DNA of 64,000 nt. Source: Peromyscus leucopus (lineage: Eukaryota > Chordata > Mammalia > Rodentia > Cricetidae). The DNA is taken from assembly GCF_004664715.2 (NCBI RefSeq), contig NC_051063.1, positions 148,285,665-148,349,664 on the forward strand, written 5' to 3'. This document shows positions 44,163-56,290 of the stretch, piece by piece. How positions within the stretch are numbered: position 1 is the first letter of the stretch; each line of letters starts with the position of its first letter. The notes beneath the pieces are model-generated. The model did no database searches. It was not told where the DNA came from and saw nothing but the letters and a program-made list of their open reading frames with translations. The position numbers were made by a program, and so were the translations under genes.

Positions 44163-44949
44163 AAAAAGAAGTTAATGGTTAAAAAAAATGCTTTAGTCCA
44201 GAGAGAAGGTAAGGGCATTCAAGGAAAGCCGAGATCCTGGGAACTGTACTGTCCCAGGCCAGGGAACAGACAGATGAGGAACAGCAGGGCATGAGATTCT
44301 GTAAGGACACACCCAAGCAGGGCAATTATCTGTTCCAACATGGTGTGTGAGGGGGAGGGTCTCAGGTCTGTGGGAGAGCTCACCATGAATATTGGCAGAT
44401 GAAAAAGAACAAAGTAATTAGCTGCACTTAAGTACAGTAGTGTGATTTTAGAAGGTATTTTTAAATGCTTTTAATTATTATACTCCCATGGCTTAGTTAC
44501 ACACAGTATTTTCATCATCATATCGTCAGTGTTGAGTGATGATGGACTGCTGCTCAGCTGGGAAAACGTGGGGTCTCACTGCTGCCCGCGGGGGCAGGGG
44601 CATTGGGGAAGTGAGGGCCCTCAAGCTTTCGTGAAAGTGTCAAGTTTAGGAAATTGTCAACAGTAGCAGGAACAGCCCGCAGTCTTTCTGGAGAGCAGCC
44701 TAACTCCTCAGACAGTGATAAAAGTGACTCACATCAGAACGATTGCATCAAACTCTCGTTCCTGTGAGCGTCTCTCTGTGCATTTTACTCACACGTTTTT
44801 ACTTCCATGTCTTTGTGATTCCAGGCGCTCAGAGACTAATCGTAGGTGACTCTGGGAATAAGTAATATTTTCATTGGACAAGCCGCTAAGATGACAGTGG
44901 TGTGAATTTACAGATCACAGTGTAGTGAGAAAAGGTGTCCTGTCCAGAG
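44163..44949. other. No recognised feature
   Basis: No assignable repeat or exon. Confidence 0.45.
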
Positions 44950-45065
44950 AAGCTGTGTTAGTGCCGTTTCTGTTAGTATAACGAATCACCCAAGGCTGGG
45001 GACTTTATAAAGAAAAGAAGTTTACTTTGCTCACAGTGCCAGAGGCTGGACGGAAGGGTCATGGG
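44950..45065 (-). mobile_element. MaLR-type LTR fragment
   Basis: 'gtgttagtgccgtttctgtt', 'acccaaggctggggacttta' and 'gcccagaggctgg'-like 'gtgccagaggctggacggaa' are antisense MaLR landmarks. Truncated on its right. Confidence 0.6.
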
Positions 45066-47984
45066 AAAGGGGGAGTGAGTGGTTAGATTTGCATTTTAAC
45101 AGGACTGTTCTACAGCCCAGAAAATAAGTTCCCAGTAGCAGGACAGCATAGTGGACTGTAGGACTGGCCTCGTGGTCCAGTGGGAGGTAACAGCCAGGCA
45201 TGGGACGCAGGGTGGGCTGCAAAGTCTGCTGTGAGGTGATTAGTAAGGTACACCTGGTGGGAATGGGCTTTGGAGGTTTGGGTGGATAGGACAGGGGACC
45301 TGAGGTGATGCTGGGGTTCTGGTAGGCACACTAGGTGATGGAGGTAGAGGACGCTGAGGGAACAGTTGATCATGGGGTTGGGGTATAGGTGGATAATGAT
45401 ATAGTTGGTCTACTGGGCAAGCATCCAACAGATCCCCCTGAGCCAGGTTATGTGGAGGCTGAAGGGTGGAGCTGGAGCACAGGGCCTGGAGGAGATAGGC
45501 TGGAGGATGGGCTCAGGAGAGGCTATGAAAGTGGGGGTAAGGAGGAAGCCAGGGGAGCCGGACAGCAGTTTGTACAAAAGGCAGGAGCCGATGAGGACGA
45601 AAGTGGGTTAGTTGACTCAGCCACCCAAGGCTACTGCTGCGTGAGCAGACATGGGGTTCTGTAGATGGATCAATGCCTGTTGCTTGGTGAAGAACAGGAC
45701 TGAAGAGAGAAAATAGCCATCACAGGGTGCTGAGTGCCTTGGTTGGAAGGAAAGACACCCTTCATGTCACTAGCCTGCCATAAATTGTTCAATCCGCCCC
45801 CCACCCTGTGTTGGGCCTAGAAGTGTCTAACTCTCAGGTAGACATAGGCAGTGAGTGACATTTGGGGACCGAGTAGAGTCCTCTGTGTCCTAGTGAGGCA
45901 GGAGGGTAGGGAAGAGTAAGCATTGAAGGTCTTACACAAAGGCTACAAAGCTAGCGTAGGAGAACGACCAGCTGGCCGAGAAGAAGGCTGGAACCAGCCA
46001 GTCAAAGCCAGTGAGGACTGATGGAGCCCCTCTACCCCTTAGAGGCCTCCTAGAGTGTCTGAAGGTGACCTGTGGCTCATTATAATAAGGAAATCTCCAG
46101 ACCCTGGGAGGAGTTTTCAGATGCTAATGAGACACGGGGTGCATGAAGTTGTATGCAGTATGACATGTAGATAGAAGATGTGCACAAAACCTGTACTATG
46201 CAAATGACTCCAAAGCTATTGAAATGTGTCATCGAAGTCCCCATTTTTTGTATAGTGTGGCTCCCAAGCTCTGAAATATTCGGTTCCATCTATTCTTCCT
46301 TAAGCATTTCTCTTGTCTGATTCCTAGATCAGGGCCTGGAACCCCTCTAAGGGCATCCCCTGAATCCCACTATCAATGAGCATCACCAGTGTGTATCATT
46401 TCAATGCAGGTCCTGATTGGTGGGTGTGATCGATGGGACTCAATCACTCCACATGCCTTCTTGCTGTAAGCAAGCCCCCCCCCCACCTCCCCCACCTCAT
46501 CCCCCCCACCACTGCCCTCCACTTCCCTCTGCCTCCTCTCAGAACCTCCCTAGGTGAGAAGACAGAGGATGTGAGGATGTACTCTGGCCTGAGTGTCAGA
46601 TGTGAGAGTATAGGACAGTCAGGAGGGGACAAGCTAGCCTGGGTGACATAGTTTTACTCCCAAGTTTCTGGGGCCACTATGAGAACTAGTGAGTCTGGTC
46701 CCTGGGCACTTCACCCCAGGGGAAGAGTTCCCAGAAGGGCACACGTTTTGTACATGGGTACAACACTTCCGTGTTCGCCTGTGTTAAACCAGGGAAAGGT
46801 GGCCTCAGGGAGTGGACCTGCCTTTGGAGCTGGCACAAAGAGCGTGAAGTTCCTAGCTTCAGCCCAGTGGCTTTTCCTTCGGTCATTTGGAAATGAAGCA
46901 ACATTTTTTTTTTTTTTTTTGCTCCAGACAGCCTCAGTTCCTGCTGTAATTCCAGTGGATTTAAAGGTTGACTTGGGTCGGTGAGCCTGCTTTTGTAATT
47001 GTAGTTTGGTAGCTTTTCATTATATGTAATGTGATTTTAATGGAATTAATGTTCTGTATCAAGAAATACATTGTTTTTATTGTTGTGCAAAGAAAGAGGC
47101 TTCTAAAATGAGAGAACTAAAGTGCCCCGCAGTTTATGTAATAGTCTTGGCTGAGCAGGGTAATGGGCCCACTTGGAGCTTCTCGTCTGACCCTGGTCTT
47201 ACAGGGTGGTCATGACTACCCAGCTGGCACCTTTCCGGGCCACTCAGGTCTTCCCACCCCACCACATACCTCTTTGGTCAGCCGGTCACCCCTGTGCCAC
47301 CACATACTGGAGATCTAGTTCCCTGCCCCTTTCCGTGGACCAGTGACTACTATGACCTGGAACCCAGTCCTGTCCTTGTGTGAGTGACAGTCAAGGACCT
47401 TTGCTGTCTGGCTCTGACTGCCCGCTTCTACATTAAACAGGAAGGGCTGGGAGTAGTTTTTAGGGTTTTTTTTTTTTTTTTTTCACACACACACCCCACC
47501 GCCGACATAGATTTTCATCCACCTTGGAAGATAGAACCAACTACTATTGGCTTGGGTTTTAGTAATGTCTTTTTTATTGTATGCAAAACAGAAATACAAA
47601 AGAAAGAAGAGGAAGTCAAATGCGCTGAGGACAGGTTGAGACCCAGCCCTGGCTTCTCCACCTGCTTGTGTGTTGGTGTCCGTATGGACACACTCACTTA
47701 GCGGGAGAGTGATCCCGCTTCCCAGACACTTGGCGCTGCCTTTTGCTTTTATTTGTCTTTCATCAAGTGTGAGCATGTCTTTGGGGCATTGCCTATATTT
47801 CCAAGACATGATTTTGTGGTAGCCGTGGGGAAGTGTTCAGCAAACAGCAGCATTCCCCTCTTGGTAATTACCTAAGTTATTTCTAGTTCTCAAATTTAAC
47901 CCTTTGGCTAATGTCAACAATTATCGTACGTATGTGTGGGGTGAATGTGTATGTGTGTTTGTGTGTAGGGTGTGAGTATGTATG
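45066..47984. other. Mostly unique; C-run and T-runs
   Basis: No interspersed repeat recognised with confidence. Low-complexity parts are a C-rich stretch at 46,474-46,510, T-runs at 46,903-46,920 and 47,466-47,483, and TG-rich sequence at 47,935-47,985. The stretch 46,980-47,130 is AT-rich and repeat-free and could be a conserved element. ORFs at 45,389-45,664 and 46,679-46,984 show no domain. Confidence 0.4.
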
Positions 47985-48063
47985 TGAGTGCTGGGGATCT
48001 GAACTCAGGTCATGATCCTTGTTTGGGGAACACGCTACCAACTAAGCCATTGCCTCAGCTCTA
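47985..48063 (-). mobile_element. tRNA-derived SINE head
   Basis: 'tgctggggatctgaactcag' and 'caactaagccattgcctcag' are the antisense of a B2/B4-type tRNA-like head, with the TG-rich tract at its left as tail. Confidence 0.65.
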
Positions 48064-48704
48064 GGACCAGCAAATTTAGACCTAGCATTGTGGTTTTATT
48101 GTAATGATATGCATGTATTATGGTATGCATTACACCATAGGCCATTCAAATGATCATTTTGTAATATTAAAATTAATATTATAGAAAGCTGCACATTTAA
48201 AGGCAAGTGTCCTTTCCCCCCAGCTCCGATTCTGCCTCTCAGTGCTGAATTTCTCATGTACCCTTCCAGAGAGGGACACTGATGTCATATCGTCACACAT
48301 CGTTTCTTCTCATTTACTCCAGTGGGAGGGAGACCTCCCTCCTTCACATATTAGGCCTTGTCTTGTTGACAGGTCAGTCACCTTTGACATCCTTGCTCAG
48401 GACAGACTTGCCTCCCGTGCCACAGTGCAGACCTTCACATTAGATGTAAACGGCATTCACTTCAGTGGTTCTCTGCTGCTACATTCAGGGTCAGGGTTTT
48501 GCTGTAACAGTCCTGTGTAAACGGCAGGGTACATGTCTGGCACAGGCTAAGTGCCTGGTGGTAGAGCCTCTGAGTGTGAGCATGTGTGTGCATCTCTTAT
48601 TGAGAGATATTATGAATCTATGCCCCAAGCCAAGGACGCTTGTGTCAAACTGTACCAATATCAGTCATGTTTCAGAGTATTATTCCAGTAATATTCAACA
48701 CTTA
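48064..48704. other. No recognised feature
   Basis: Nothing assignable was seen. Confidence 0.45.
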
Positions 48705-49158
48705 ATTTTTAATTTTTTATTGAAAATAGATTTTTTTCATATCATATATTCTTATTATAGTTTTCCCTCCCCTGCTCCCCCAAGTCCTCCCTACCTCCCC
48801 TCCTGTCCAGAGTCATACCTTCTTTCTCTCACTAGAAAACAGGCATCTAAAGAATAATAATAGAATGAAATAAATAAAACAAACAAATCAGAATATGAAA
48901 AAGCAACCAAACAAGAAAAAGAGCCACAGAACAGGCACAAGAAAACACATATAGACACTGAGACACACATGTTTGCACACTCAGGAATCCCATAAAAACT
49001 AAAAACTGGAAGCCATAAATATGTGTGTATAGTAAAATAAACAAAAAGCAACCAACTAACCAAACGAACAAAAAACCCCGATTCAACATCATGAGACAAA
49101 GAATGTTCAACGATGCCATGGAGTTCATTTAGTGTTGGCTATCTACTGCTGGGCATGA

Positions 49159-49169
49159 GGCCTACTCTT
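49159..49169. repeat. Left TSD of nested L1
   Basis: 'ggcctactctt' here pairs with 'ggccaactctt' at 49,959-49,969, one mismatch. The older L1 reads through across this site in the consensus. Confidence 0.7.
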
Positions 49170-49958
49170 TTTTTTTTTTTTAATTAATTTTTTTCATTTA
49201 TTTTACATCCTGATGCAGTTTTTCTCTCCTTCCTCTCCCCCCCCCCCGTTTCCTCCCCATGCCTCCTCTCTCCCCTCCCCATCTACTCCTTTGTCTCCAT
49301 TCAGAAAGGGGCGGGCCTCCCATAGGCGTCAACAAAGCATGGAACATCAAGTAAAAACAGGACCAAGCTCCTCCCCACTGTATCAAGGCTGGGTGAGGCA
49401 ACCCAGCATGGGGAATAGGTTCCCAAAAGCCAGCTCAAGCTCGGGGACAGGTCCTGATCCCACTGCTAGAAGCCCCATAAATAGACCAAGATACACAACT
49501 GTTACACACAGGCAAAGGGCCTAGGTCAGTCCAATGCAGGCTCCCTAGCTGTTGGTCCAGAGTCCATGAGCTCCCAGGAGCTCAGGTCAGCTGTCTCTGT
49601 GGGCTCCCCCATCATGATCTTGACCCCCCCCTGGCTCATACGATCCCTCGTCCCTCTCTTCAACAGGACTCCTGGAGCTCAGCCCAGTGCTTGGCTATGG
49701 ATCTCTGCATCTGCTTCCATCAGTTGCTGGATGAAGGCTCTATGCTGACAATTAGGGTGGTCACTAATCTGATTACAGGAGAAGCTGGTTCAGGCACCCT
49801 CTCCACTATTGCTAGGAGTCTTAGCTGGGGCCATTCTTGTGGATTCTGGGGAGTTTCCCTGGCACCAGGTTTCTCCCTAACACCAAAATTCCACCACCGC
49901 TCCCCACAGCCCCCCACTGTGCACCAAATCAAGACATATCTTTTGTTACTCTCTGTGG
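49170..49958 (-). mobile_element. Nested younger L1 3'UTR, 5'-truncated
   Basis: Antisense insert starting at a T-run and 'aattttttt', containing the younger-type 3'UTR (compare 22,344-23,050). It ends near 'caaatcaagacatatc'. Not inverted. The + strand ORFs at 49,213-49,524 and 49,566-50,155 are shadows of it. Confidence 0.85.
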
Positions 49959-50760
49959 GGCCAACTCTTAAGAGTGGTTTTGTTTCTCCATTGAGACTTC
50001 CTTGGAGAAAACTAAATTTTCATTTGCAAGTGGTTGTCAACTGGAGATGGCTTTGGGTTAGGGATGAGCGTGTGTGTCCACTTCTTCTGCCAGCTCTAAG
50101 ATCACATCTGATGCAGACCCATGCAGGTTCTGTGCATGCTGCCACAGTCTGTTAGTACATGTGTGTGCCAGCCTTGTTGTGTCTAGAAGGCCTTGATTCC
50201 TTGATGTCCTCCATCCTCTCTTGCGTTCTTCCCACCTCCTCTTCCACAGAGGTCCCTGAGCCCCGAGGGAAGGGATTTGACGGAGACATCCCTTTTAGGG
50301 TTGAGGGTCCCAAAGTCTCTCACTCTCGGCATATTGTCTGATTGTGGGTCTCTGTGTGTGTTCCCATCTGCTGCAGGAGAAACCTCTGATGATGACTGAG
50401 CAAGGCATGGATCTGAATATGGCAGAGTATCATTAGGAGTCATTTTATTGCTATGTTCCTGTAGCAGAACAGACCTATTTGGTTATCCCCTAGGTCCCTA
50501 GCCTGTCTAGTCTCAGGTTCTTGGCCATCCAAGCAGCACTGGGTATGGGGTCCATCTCATGGAACTTACATCAGATGTTGGTTGGTTACGGCAAGCTTTG
50601 TGCCATTCTTGTACCAACGAATCTTGCTGGTGGGTCAGTCTTGTAGACTGAAGGGTTTGGAGCAGGGTTGGTGTTTACCTTTCTTCGTTGGTAGTGTGCG
50701 GGGTACCTTCCAGTACCATGAATAAATACTAGTCTGTAGGCCTGAAGGCCCTAGGTGGGC

Positions 50761-51849
50761 ACCAGCTCTGCTTCCCCATGCTCAATAAGTTGTGGGGCCC
50801 ACACTTCTGCCTTTTGCCACAGCTTCACCAAAATATTGCTATCTGCTGGGTACAAATATTTATATTATTGTTCTAACATTCTAAACTTTGAGTCATTTGA
50901 AGCAGGCTGGCTGTTAGAGGTTTATCCTCTGCTCAAAATGAACAGCCTCTTTTTAGAGTTCAGCTATTTTTCCTGTTGAGTTGTTCTTTTTGTCTTGGTA
51001 ATGTAGACAAACCTCTTGTAAATTAAGAAAAAAATCAATCTCTTCTACTATATCCATTATTAATTTATCTCTCCAACTTGGGATTTATATTCTTTTAAAA
51101 TCTGCTTTTTGCCTCTTGCCATAGATAATAATACTACATTTAAACATCTCACAATTCAGTGTTTTGTTCTCCTCCAGGTCTGCAGGTCAGTGTGGAAAGC
51201 TCCACTTGGTATTAGGCTTCTGCTTGGGGCTGTGCCACAGTACTATTCCAGGACTCAGACTTGAAGAGACCACAGGCACATATATGAGGAGGAGGCCAGA
51301 ATGCATGGGTGCTAGCTTTACAGGCCTTAGGGGTGACAGTGTGTCCTGCTTCCACCCGGCGTGACCAGGCAAGTCTTTGGCCAAGCCCGGTTCTGAGATG
51401 GGAACACCCACTCTACCCATTGGCACAGATTTGTACCTTCAACAGAGACAGGTGGCAGCATTTAGTCACCCGCACTAGTGTTTAAAAACCACAAACGTGA
51501 AAAGTTTTAACACATCAGTCTTTTCTGTTATGACCCCTGGGGTTGTCTTATGTTTAAGGCTGACTTCATGATGGTTTTTTTAATTTTTCTCCCACTTTTC
51601 TCTAGAACATTTAGATTTTCTTCTTTGGTTCCTCTGGAATGTGTTCTCCTATGAAGATTAGAATACAGATTAAGATTCGTTGCTTTCCAAGAGACTTAGC
51701 CGGTTCACTTTGTATTGCATGGATCATTTTATCTCTTTTAAATATTTTAATTGGAATTGTGCAGAACGTGTACATTACTGAATCTCTTCTATCTTGAAAA
51801 GGAATGTTGTGCCTCATTTCATAACAACTTCTCTTGTCCCTCAGTTTAA
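50761..51849. other. No recognised feature
   Basis: About 1.1 kb with no repeat or exon that could be supported. Confidence 0.45.
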
Positions 51850-52078
51850 GGCAGTGGTTCTCAACCTTCCTAATGCTTCAAATACAGTTCCTCATTTTGT
51901 GTTGACTTTCTACCAAAAAATAATTTTCATTGTTACTTCATAGCTGTCATTTTGCTACTGTTACGAATTGTAATGTAAATATCTGCGTTTTCCAGTGATC
52001 TCAGGCGACCCCTGTGTAAGGGTACTTTGACACCCCTGTGAAGGGGTCGCAGTCCACAGGTTGAGAACCACTGCTCTA
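51850..52078. mobile_element. URR1-type hAT MITE
   Basis: Better-preserved ends than the copy at 29.4 kb: 'gcagtggttctcaacc' at the left and 'ggttgagaaccactgc' at the right form a 16-base perfect inverted repeat. The middle has 'ataattttcattgttacttc'. No transposase ORF. A degraded 8-bp TSD ('tttaag'/'tctaag' region) may be present. Confidence 0.9.
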
Positions 52079-52379
52079 AGACTTTCTTGGCAGTGTTCTC
52101 GTCCCATTCCTGTCCGGTCTGTTTGTTCTAGGCCACCCCACCTCTTTGCTTGCAAGTCTCAGAACTGGAGTTTCAAATTTTGTTCTTTTTTCCGCCTTTC
52201 CTGCACACATATAGGAAAGCTGTGTGTCTGGGATTTAAGCACTCATGTCCTCACACGGCTTTCTACAGGAAACAGGGGCAGTAAGTTAATGACTGTGCTG
52301 CCCTCTTTCCTTCTGTGTGTGGACACAGCCATCACACACACCTCTGAGGATGGTCACGGCAGAGTTAAAATGTAAACAC

Positions 52380-52435
52380 GTGGCGGGTGTCCGGCATGCA
52401 GCCAGTGCTCAATAAACGTAACTACTGACGTAATA
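52380..52435 (+). mobile_element. MIR SINE 3' fragment
   Basis: 'gccagtgctcaataaacgta' preceded by 'gtgtccggcatgcag' matches the 3' part of MIR. Short. Confidence 0.6.
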
Positions 52436-53407
52436 TTTCAATGTACTAATTGCTATAGACGGTAGTACACTGAATCAATCCTTCCTTTCTGTCTCCCTTC
52501 CCCGCCTTCTCTCCTCTCTTTCCCAATTCTCATGGATTTCTCAGTAATCCATGTTTTGTCTGGTCTTGTTTTCCCCCTTCCAGTTCTCATAGGTTTCTTT
52601 TTCACATTCGGTTTATCAGCTCGCTGCTTCAGATTTTTGTTGCTGTGTGTCTGAATTCCACAAGCCTAGTGGCTCAGAACGCCACAGTGTTAGTATTTCT
52701 GAGTTTCCATGGGTCAGGAATCTGGGAACTTTGTGTCACGTCTTCTGCATGGGTCTGAATGCTCTCCAAATGCAAAGGTCATTTTAACAAGTTCAAACAT
52801 AATTTAGCCCAAGAATAGAAAATAGAACAGTGAATTTTGAATAGAAGAATGTAATGCTTTAGTAGAAATGTTAGGAATTTGAATTCAGCAGTACTTTTGA
52901 AAGAATAGAGCATGATGGGGGGGGTTCATATCTGGAGTGAAAAGATGCTTCAAGGAGGAGGAAGTGCATGAATTAATCATTAATGTTCGTGAAAAAATAT
53001 GATTATTCAGGGGATGCAAAAGAGACAGTTGATAAAAACTTAATGATAGAGATGTATGCATCTTGCTCTTAAAATTCTTCTGAACATACTGGTATAGCAT
53101 GCAGAACCATGTGATGGCCGGGGACACCCTGCCCCGTGTGTACACATTTATTTAGCCCTCCTCCCGGCATGTAGGTGGGACTGTGGTTGAGATGGAATCC
53201 TTAAGTGAGTTACGGTCTGACAAATGGGAAGGATTTCAGCATGTACTGTCACAAGCTTCTTATCCATGGAGATACACTATGGGAAGTGTGTTGACAGGTC
53301 CACTGTTGAGGGAGTATCATGGAGTGTGCTTACACAAACCTGCGTGGGGCAGGTCAGCCACTCATCATATGACGTCATTTTGTTTCTTTGATTTTCCTTT
53401 AATTGTG
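52436..53407. other. Little recognised; possible ancient repeat at 52,625-52,780
   Basis: 'gttgctgtgtgtctgaattc', 'gtggctcagaacgccac' and 'gggtcaggaatctgggaac' resemble a widespread old mammalian repeat. The rest is unassigned. Confidence 0.35.
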
Positions 53408-53460
53408 TGTGTGTGGGGGGGAGAGGAATAGGAAGAGTGAGAGGGAGGGAGGGAGGGAGG

Positions 53461-53508
<48 letters not shown>
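53408..53508. repeat. (TG)n, (GGGA)n and (GA)n compound microsatellite
   Basis: Short TG tract (53,405-53,414), then GGGA units (about 53,441-53,467), then about 20 GA units to 53,508. Purine-pure over 60 bases, so capable of triplex-type structure. Confidence 0.96.
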
Positions 53509-53510
<2 letters not shown>

Positions 53511-53989
53511 ATATGACTTCTTGATCTAGAGAAGCCAGATGAACAGAGTTGCTGCTGCCATCTCTGTGACAAAATATACAGCTTTATATTTTTAATTAAT
53601 GGGTGTGCACTCTAAAGTAATGGTTAAAAAGTATAGAACATTGCACTCCAACCAGCAACACTCTAGAATCTGGGGTACCCACTATCATATATGTGGTCTC
53701 CCATTGGCAGAAGTGTGTTTTAGGTCCTGGGTCAATTTGATGAGGAAACAGGGGGTTGTGCTGGGTGGGCCTAGCTTGCTGAGGGCCTTAGAAAATATCA
53801 CATGTTGAAGCTGTGAGGCATGAGAGGAATTCTCTGGGTTTAACTGCTGACCACGAGGAAGCATGCAGCCAGGCTGGGATGTGTCTAAGAGCTGAGAACA
53901 CACAAGAAAATGAGGACCAAGTCACGTTACCCTCAAAAATTTCACCAACAACCCTGGAAAGGGGCTCTCTGCCTCTTTAGTTAATTAAT
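53509..53989. other. No recognised feature
   Basis: Sequence at 53,720-53,900 has an old-repeat look but no family could be named. Confidence 0.35.
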
Positions 53990-55133
53990 ACTTTTATTAA
54001 TGCATGTCTTCCTTCTGGATGATCTTTTCATTCCTTACACAACACTGGTATTCTCAAATGACAGTGTTCTTTGCTGTACAGAAGCTTTTCGGTTTCCTGA
54101 GGTCCCTTGACTGTCTGTATTTATGGCTGTTGGTTTTAGTGCCCATGCTTTTGCATCTTGTTCAGAAATCCTCTCCTGTGCCGAGGTGTTCAAGCCTATG
54201 CCCCACCTTCTCTTCTGTCAGATCCAGAACACTAGGTCTTATGCTGGAGTTGAGTTTTGTGCATAATGATAGAGATGGATCTGTTTTCATTCTCGTACAT
54301 GCAGCCATCCAGTTTGACAATCAGCGTTTGCTGGAGATGCTGTCTTTTCTCCAGTGTGTATTTTTTGCTTCCTCATCAAAAATTAGGTGTCCATAGGTGT
54401 ATGGATTTACGCCTGTGTTTTCGGTTCTATCACATCGGTCAACATGTCTGTTTTTATACCAGTCCCACGCTGGTTTTACTGCTTTATCTCTGTAGTGTAA
54501 CTTAAAAAGCAGGAATGATGATGTCTCCAGCAGTCCTTTTATTATTTAGGATTTCAGTATTGTTTTAGCTATCCTGTTTTTTTTTCTTTTTCTTTCTTTT
54601 TGTGAGTATGTTTCTATATGAAGTTGAAGTTTTTTTTTCATTTTCTATGAAGAATTATGTTGGAATTTTGATAGGAATTGCACTGAATTTGGATTTCTTT
54701 GTAGGATGACCATTTTGGCTGTATTAATCCTACCAACCCATGAGCATGGGAGGCCTTTCCATCTTCTGGTGTCTTCTTTAATTTCTTCCATATTTTAAAG
54801 TTTTTATTATACACGCTTTTCATTTCCTTAGTTAGAATTATCCCAAGATTTTTTTTTGAGGCGGTTTTGAACGGAAATGTTTCCATGATCTCTTTCTGAG
54901 TGTGTTTGTTGTAAACGCTATTGATATTTATGTGTCAGTTTCATATCCTGCTATTTTGCTGAATGTATTTTCTAACTGTATAAGTTTCCTGTTGGCCCTT
55001 TAGGGCCTTCTGTGGATAAACTTACACCATCTGCAAATTGATTGCCTCCAGTGGTCTTGTTGCTCTAGCTGAGACGTAAAGCACTGTATTGAATGGGAAT
55101 GGAGAGAGTACCAAGAATGGGTTACCCTTTTTT
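53990..55133 (-). pseudogene. Old L1 ORF2 fragment, inverted 5' segment
   Basis: Antisense ORF2, collinear with the younger copy at 2,020-3,130: 'gcttttcggtttcctgaggt', 'gagttgagttttgtgcataa', 'cagcaatgttctcc'-equivalent region, 'cccatgagcatgggaggcc' and 'gctctagctgagacgtaaag'. It is broken by many stops and indels, so only short minus-strand ORFs remain (for example 54,638-54,886). Confidence 0.85.
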
Positions 55134-56290
55134 TTGAGTTGTTGGCCAAGGGGGCACCATAGACCCCTCAAAACATTACAGGCTATTGTTGGTGCTATTG
55201 GTTGCCCTATAGAACTCAGTGGCAAGAACCTGTTGCTGAAGACAAGACATGTTTGAGTTACAAAATGGAAAAATCTAGCTGGTACTCTACTAGAAGCTTC
55301 ATCCTCATTGGCTAGCTTTCACAGTGATTGAAGATGCTATGCATGCTCCTGGAGGAGAAAACTAATCACTGATCTCATCCAGCTGTGAACCCTAAAAACT
55401 ACAATAACAACTGAGCTGGTAAGATAAGCCTACTGGTGTAATAGTGACATGAATGTCATGGAAATAAGCAACTCCTTTTTGACTGGATTTAAGGTCTACT
55501 CCATAAGATGGAACCCATATCTAACACCATCAATGAGGCTATGAACCTGTGGCTAGATAGGTCATGAGCCCTAGGGGGAAACTCATTACTATTAATCTGC
55601 CAAATGAATAAACTGACTGCCAAATAGCAATAAAATGACTCCTAATGATATATTGCTATACTCAAAGCCAGTCCATTGCTCAACCTCTTCAGAGAAACTT
55701 CTTTCAGTAGATGGTAATTAACATGGCAATCCACAGTGTAAAGAGAATAAGAGACATTAGAATGCTCAGCCCTGAGTATGATGTCTGTATTACTTCTCTC
55801 TCCTTAAGGCTTAGGGATCTATTCTGAAGATGGAGAAGAAAGATTGTAAGAGCCAGAGGTGATGAATGACTTCAAGGAATTAGTGTTCTCTAGACACAAA
55901 ATGGCAGAGGAAGATATGAACTCACAGAGATTATGACAACATGCACATGTGACAGCAAGTTCAAGCAACACAAAACCGAGTTCCATCCTTAACTGAGGAG
56001 CCATTGGCATTTGATAGCCTCTGGGTGAGAAAATGTCGGTTGTCTTCAATGGAGTGACACCTGGCATATATATCAACCACATTCCAGGGCAGGCCCCATG
56101 CCCAGGAGTAGTTGACCAACACAAACTGGACTTGATTTTTTTTTTTAAAGAGAGAATGAAAATAAAAAGTTGAGTGGGTAGGAAGGTGGGAAGGGGGTCT
56201 TTAAGAAGTTGGGAGAAGAGGATATATATAGTTAAAATACATTGTACATAACCCTCACAGAATACATTTAAAGCAATTAAAATATAGCTC
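55134..56290 (+). mobile_element. Lx-type L1 3'UTR, sense segment
   Basis: Long sense 3'UTR: 'ggccaagggggcaccataga', 'cattacaggctattgttggt', 'tgaatgtcatggaaataagc', 'aactcacagagattatgac', 'ccaggagtagttgaccaaca' and an A-rich end near 56,270-56,285. Joined to antisense ORF2 at 55,133/55,134, so this is another 5'-inverted L1, older than the others. No convincing TSD remains. Confidence 0.85.

Larger units (their letters stand above)
48705..50760 (-). mobile_element. Lx-type L1 3'UTR
   Basis: Antisense L1 3'UTR. It begins on its own strand's end with an AATAAA signal and A-rich tail (48,705-48,735), followed by the family's order: 'actagaaaacaggcatctaa', 'cccataaaaactaaaaactg', 'gttggctatctactgctggg', 'gtggttgtcaactggagatg', 'cccgagggaagggatttgac', 'cattaggagtcattttattg' and 'atggggtccatctcatgg'. 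No ORF2 is included, so it is 5'-truncated within the long 3'UTR. A younger L1 interrupts it. Confidence 0.8.

Noticed and set aside
45389..45664. 91-codon ORF rich in Gly/Glu
   Set aside because: Overlapped by equally open frames on both strands in a GC-rich stretch; no homology recognised.
49691..50155. 154-codon plus-strand ORF
   Set aside because: Lies across antisense L1 3'UTR and the nested insertion boundary; not a gene.
54004..54396. 130-codon plus-strand ORF
   Set aside because: Antisense shadow of an old inverted L1 ORF2.
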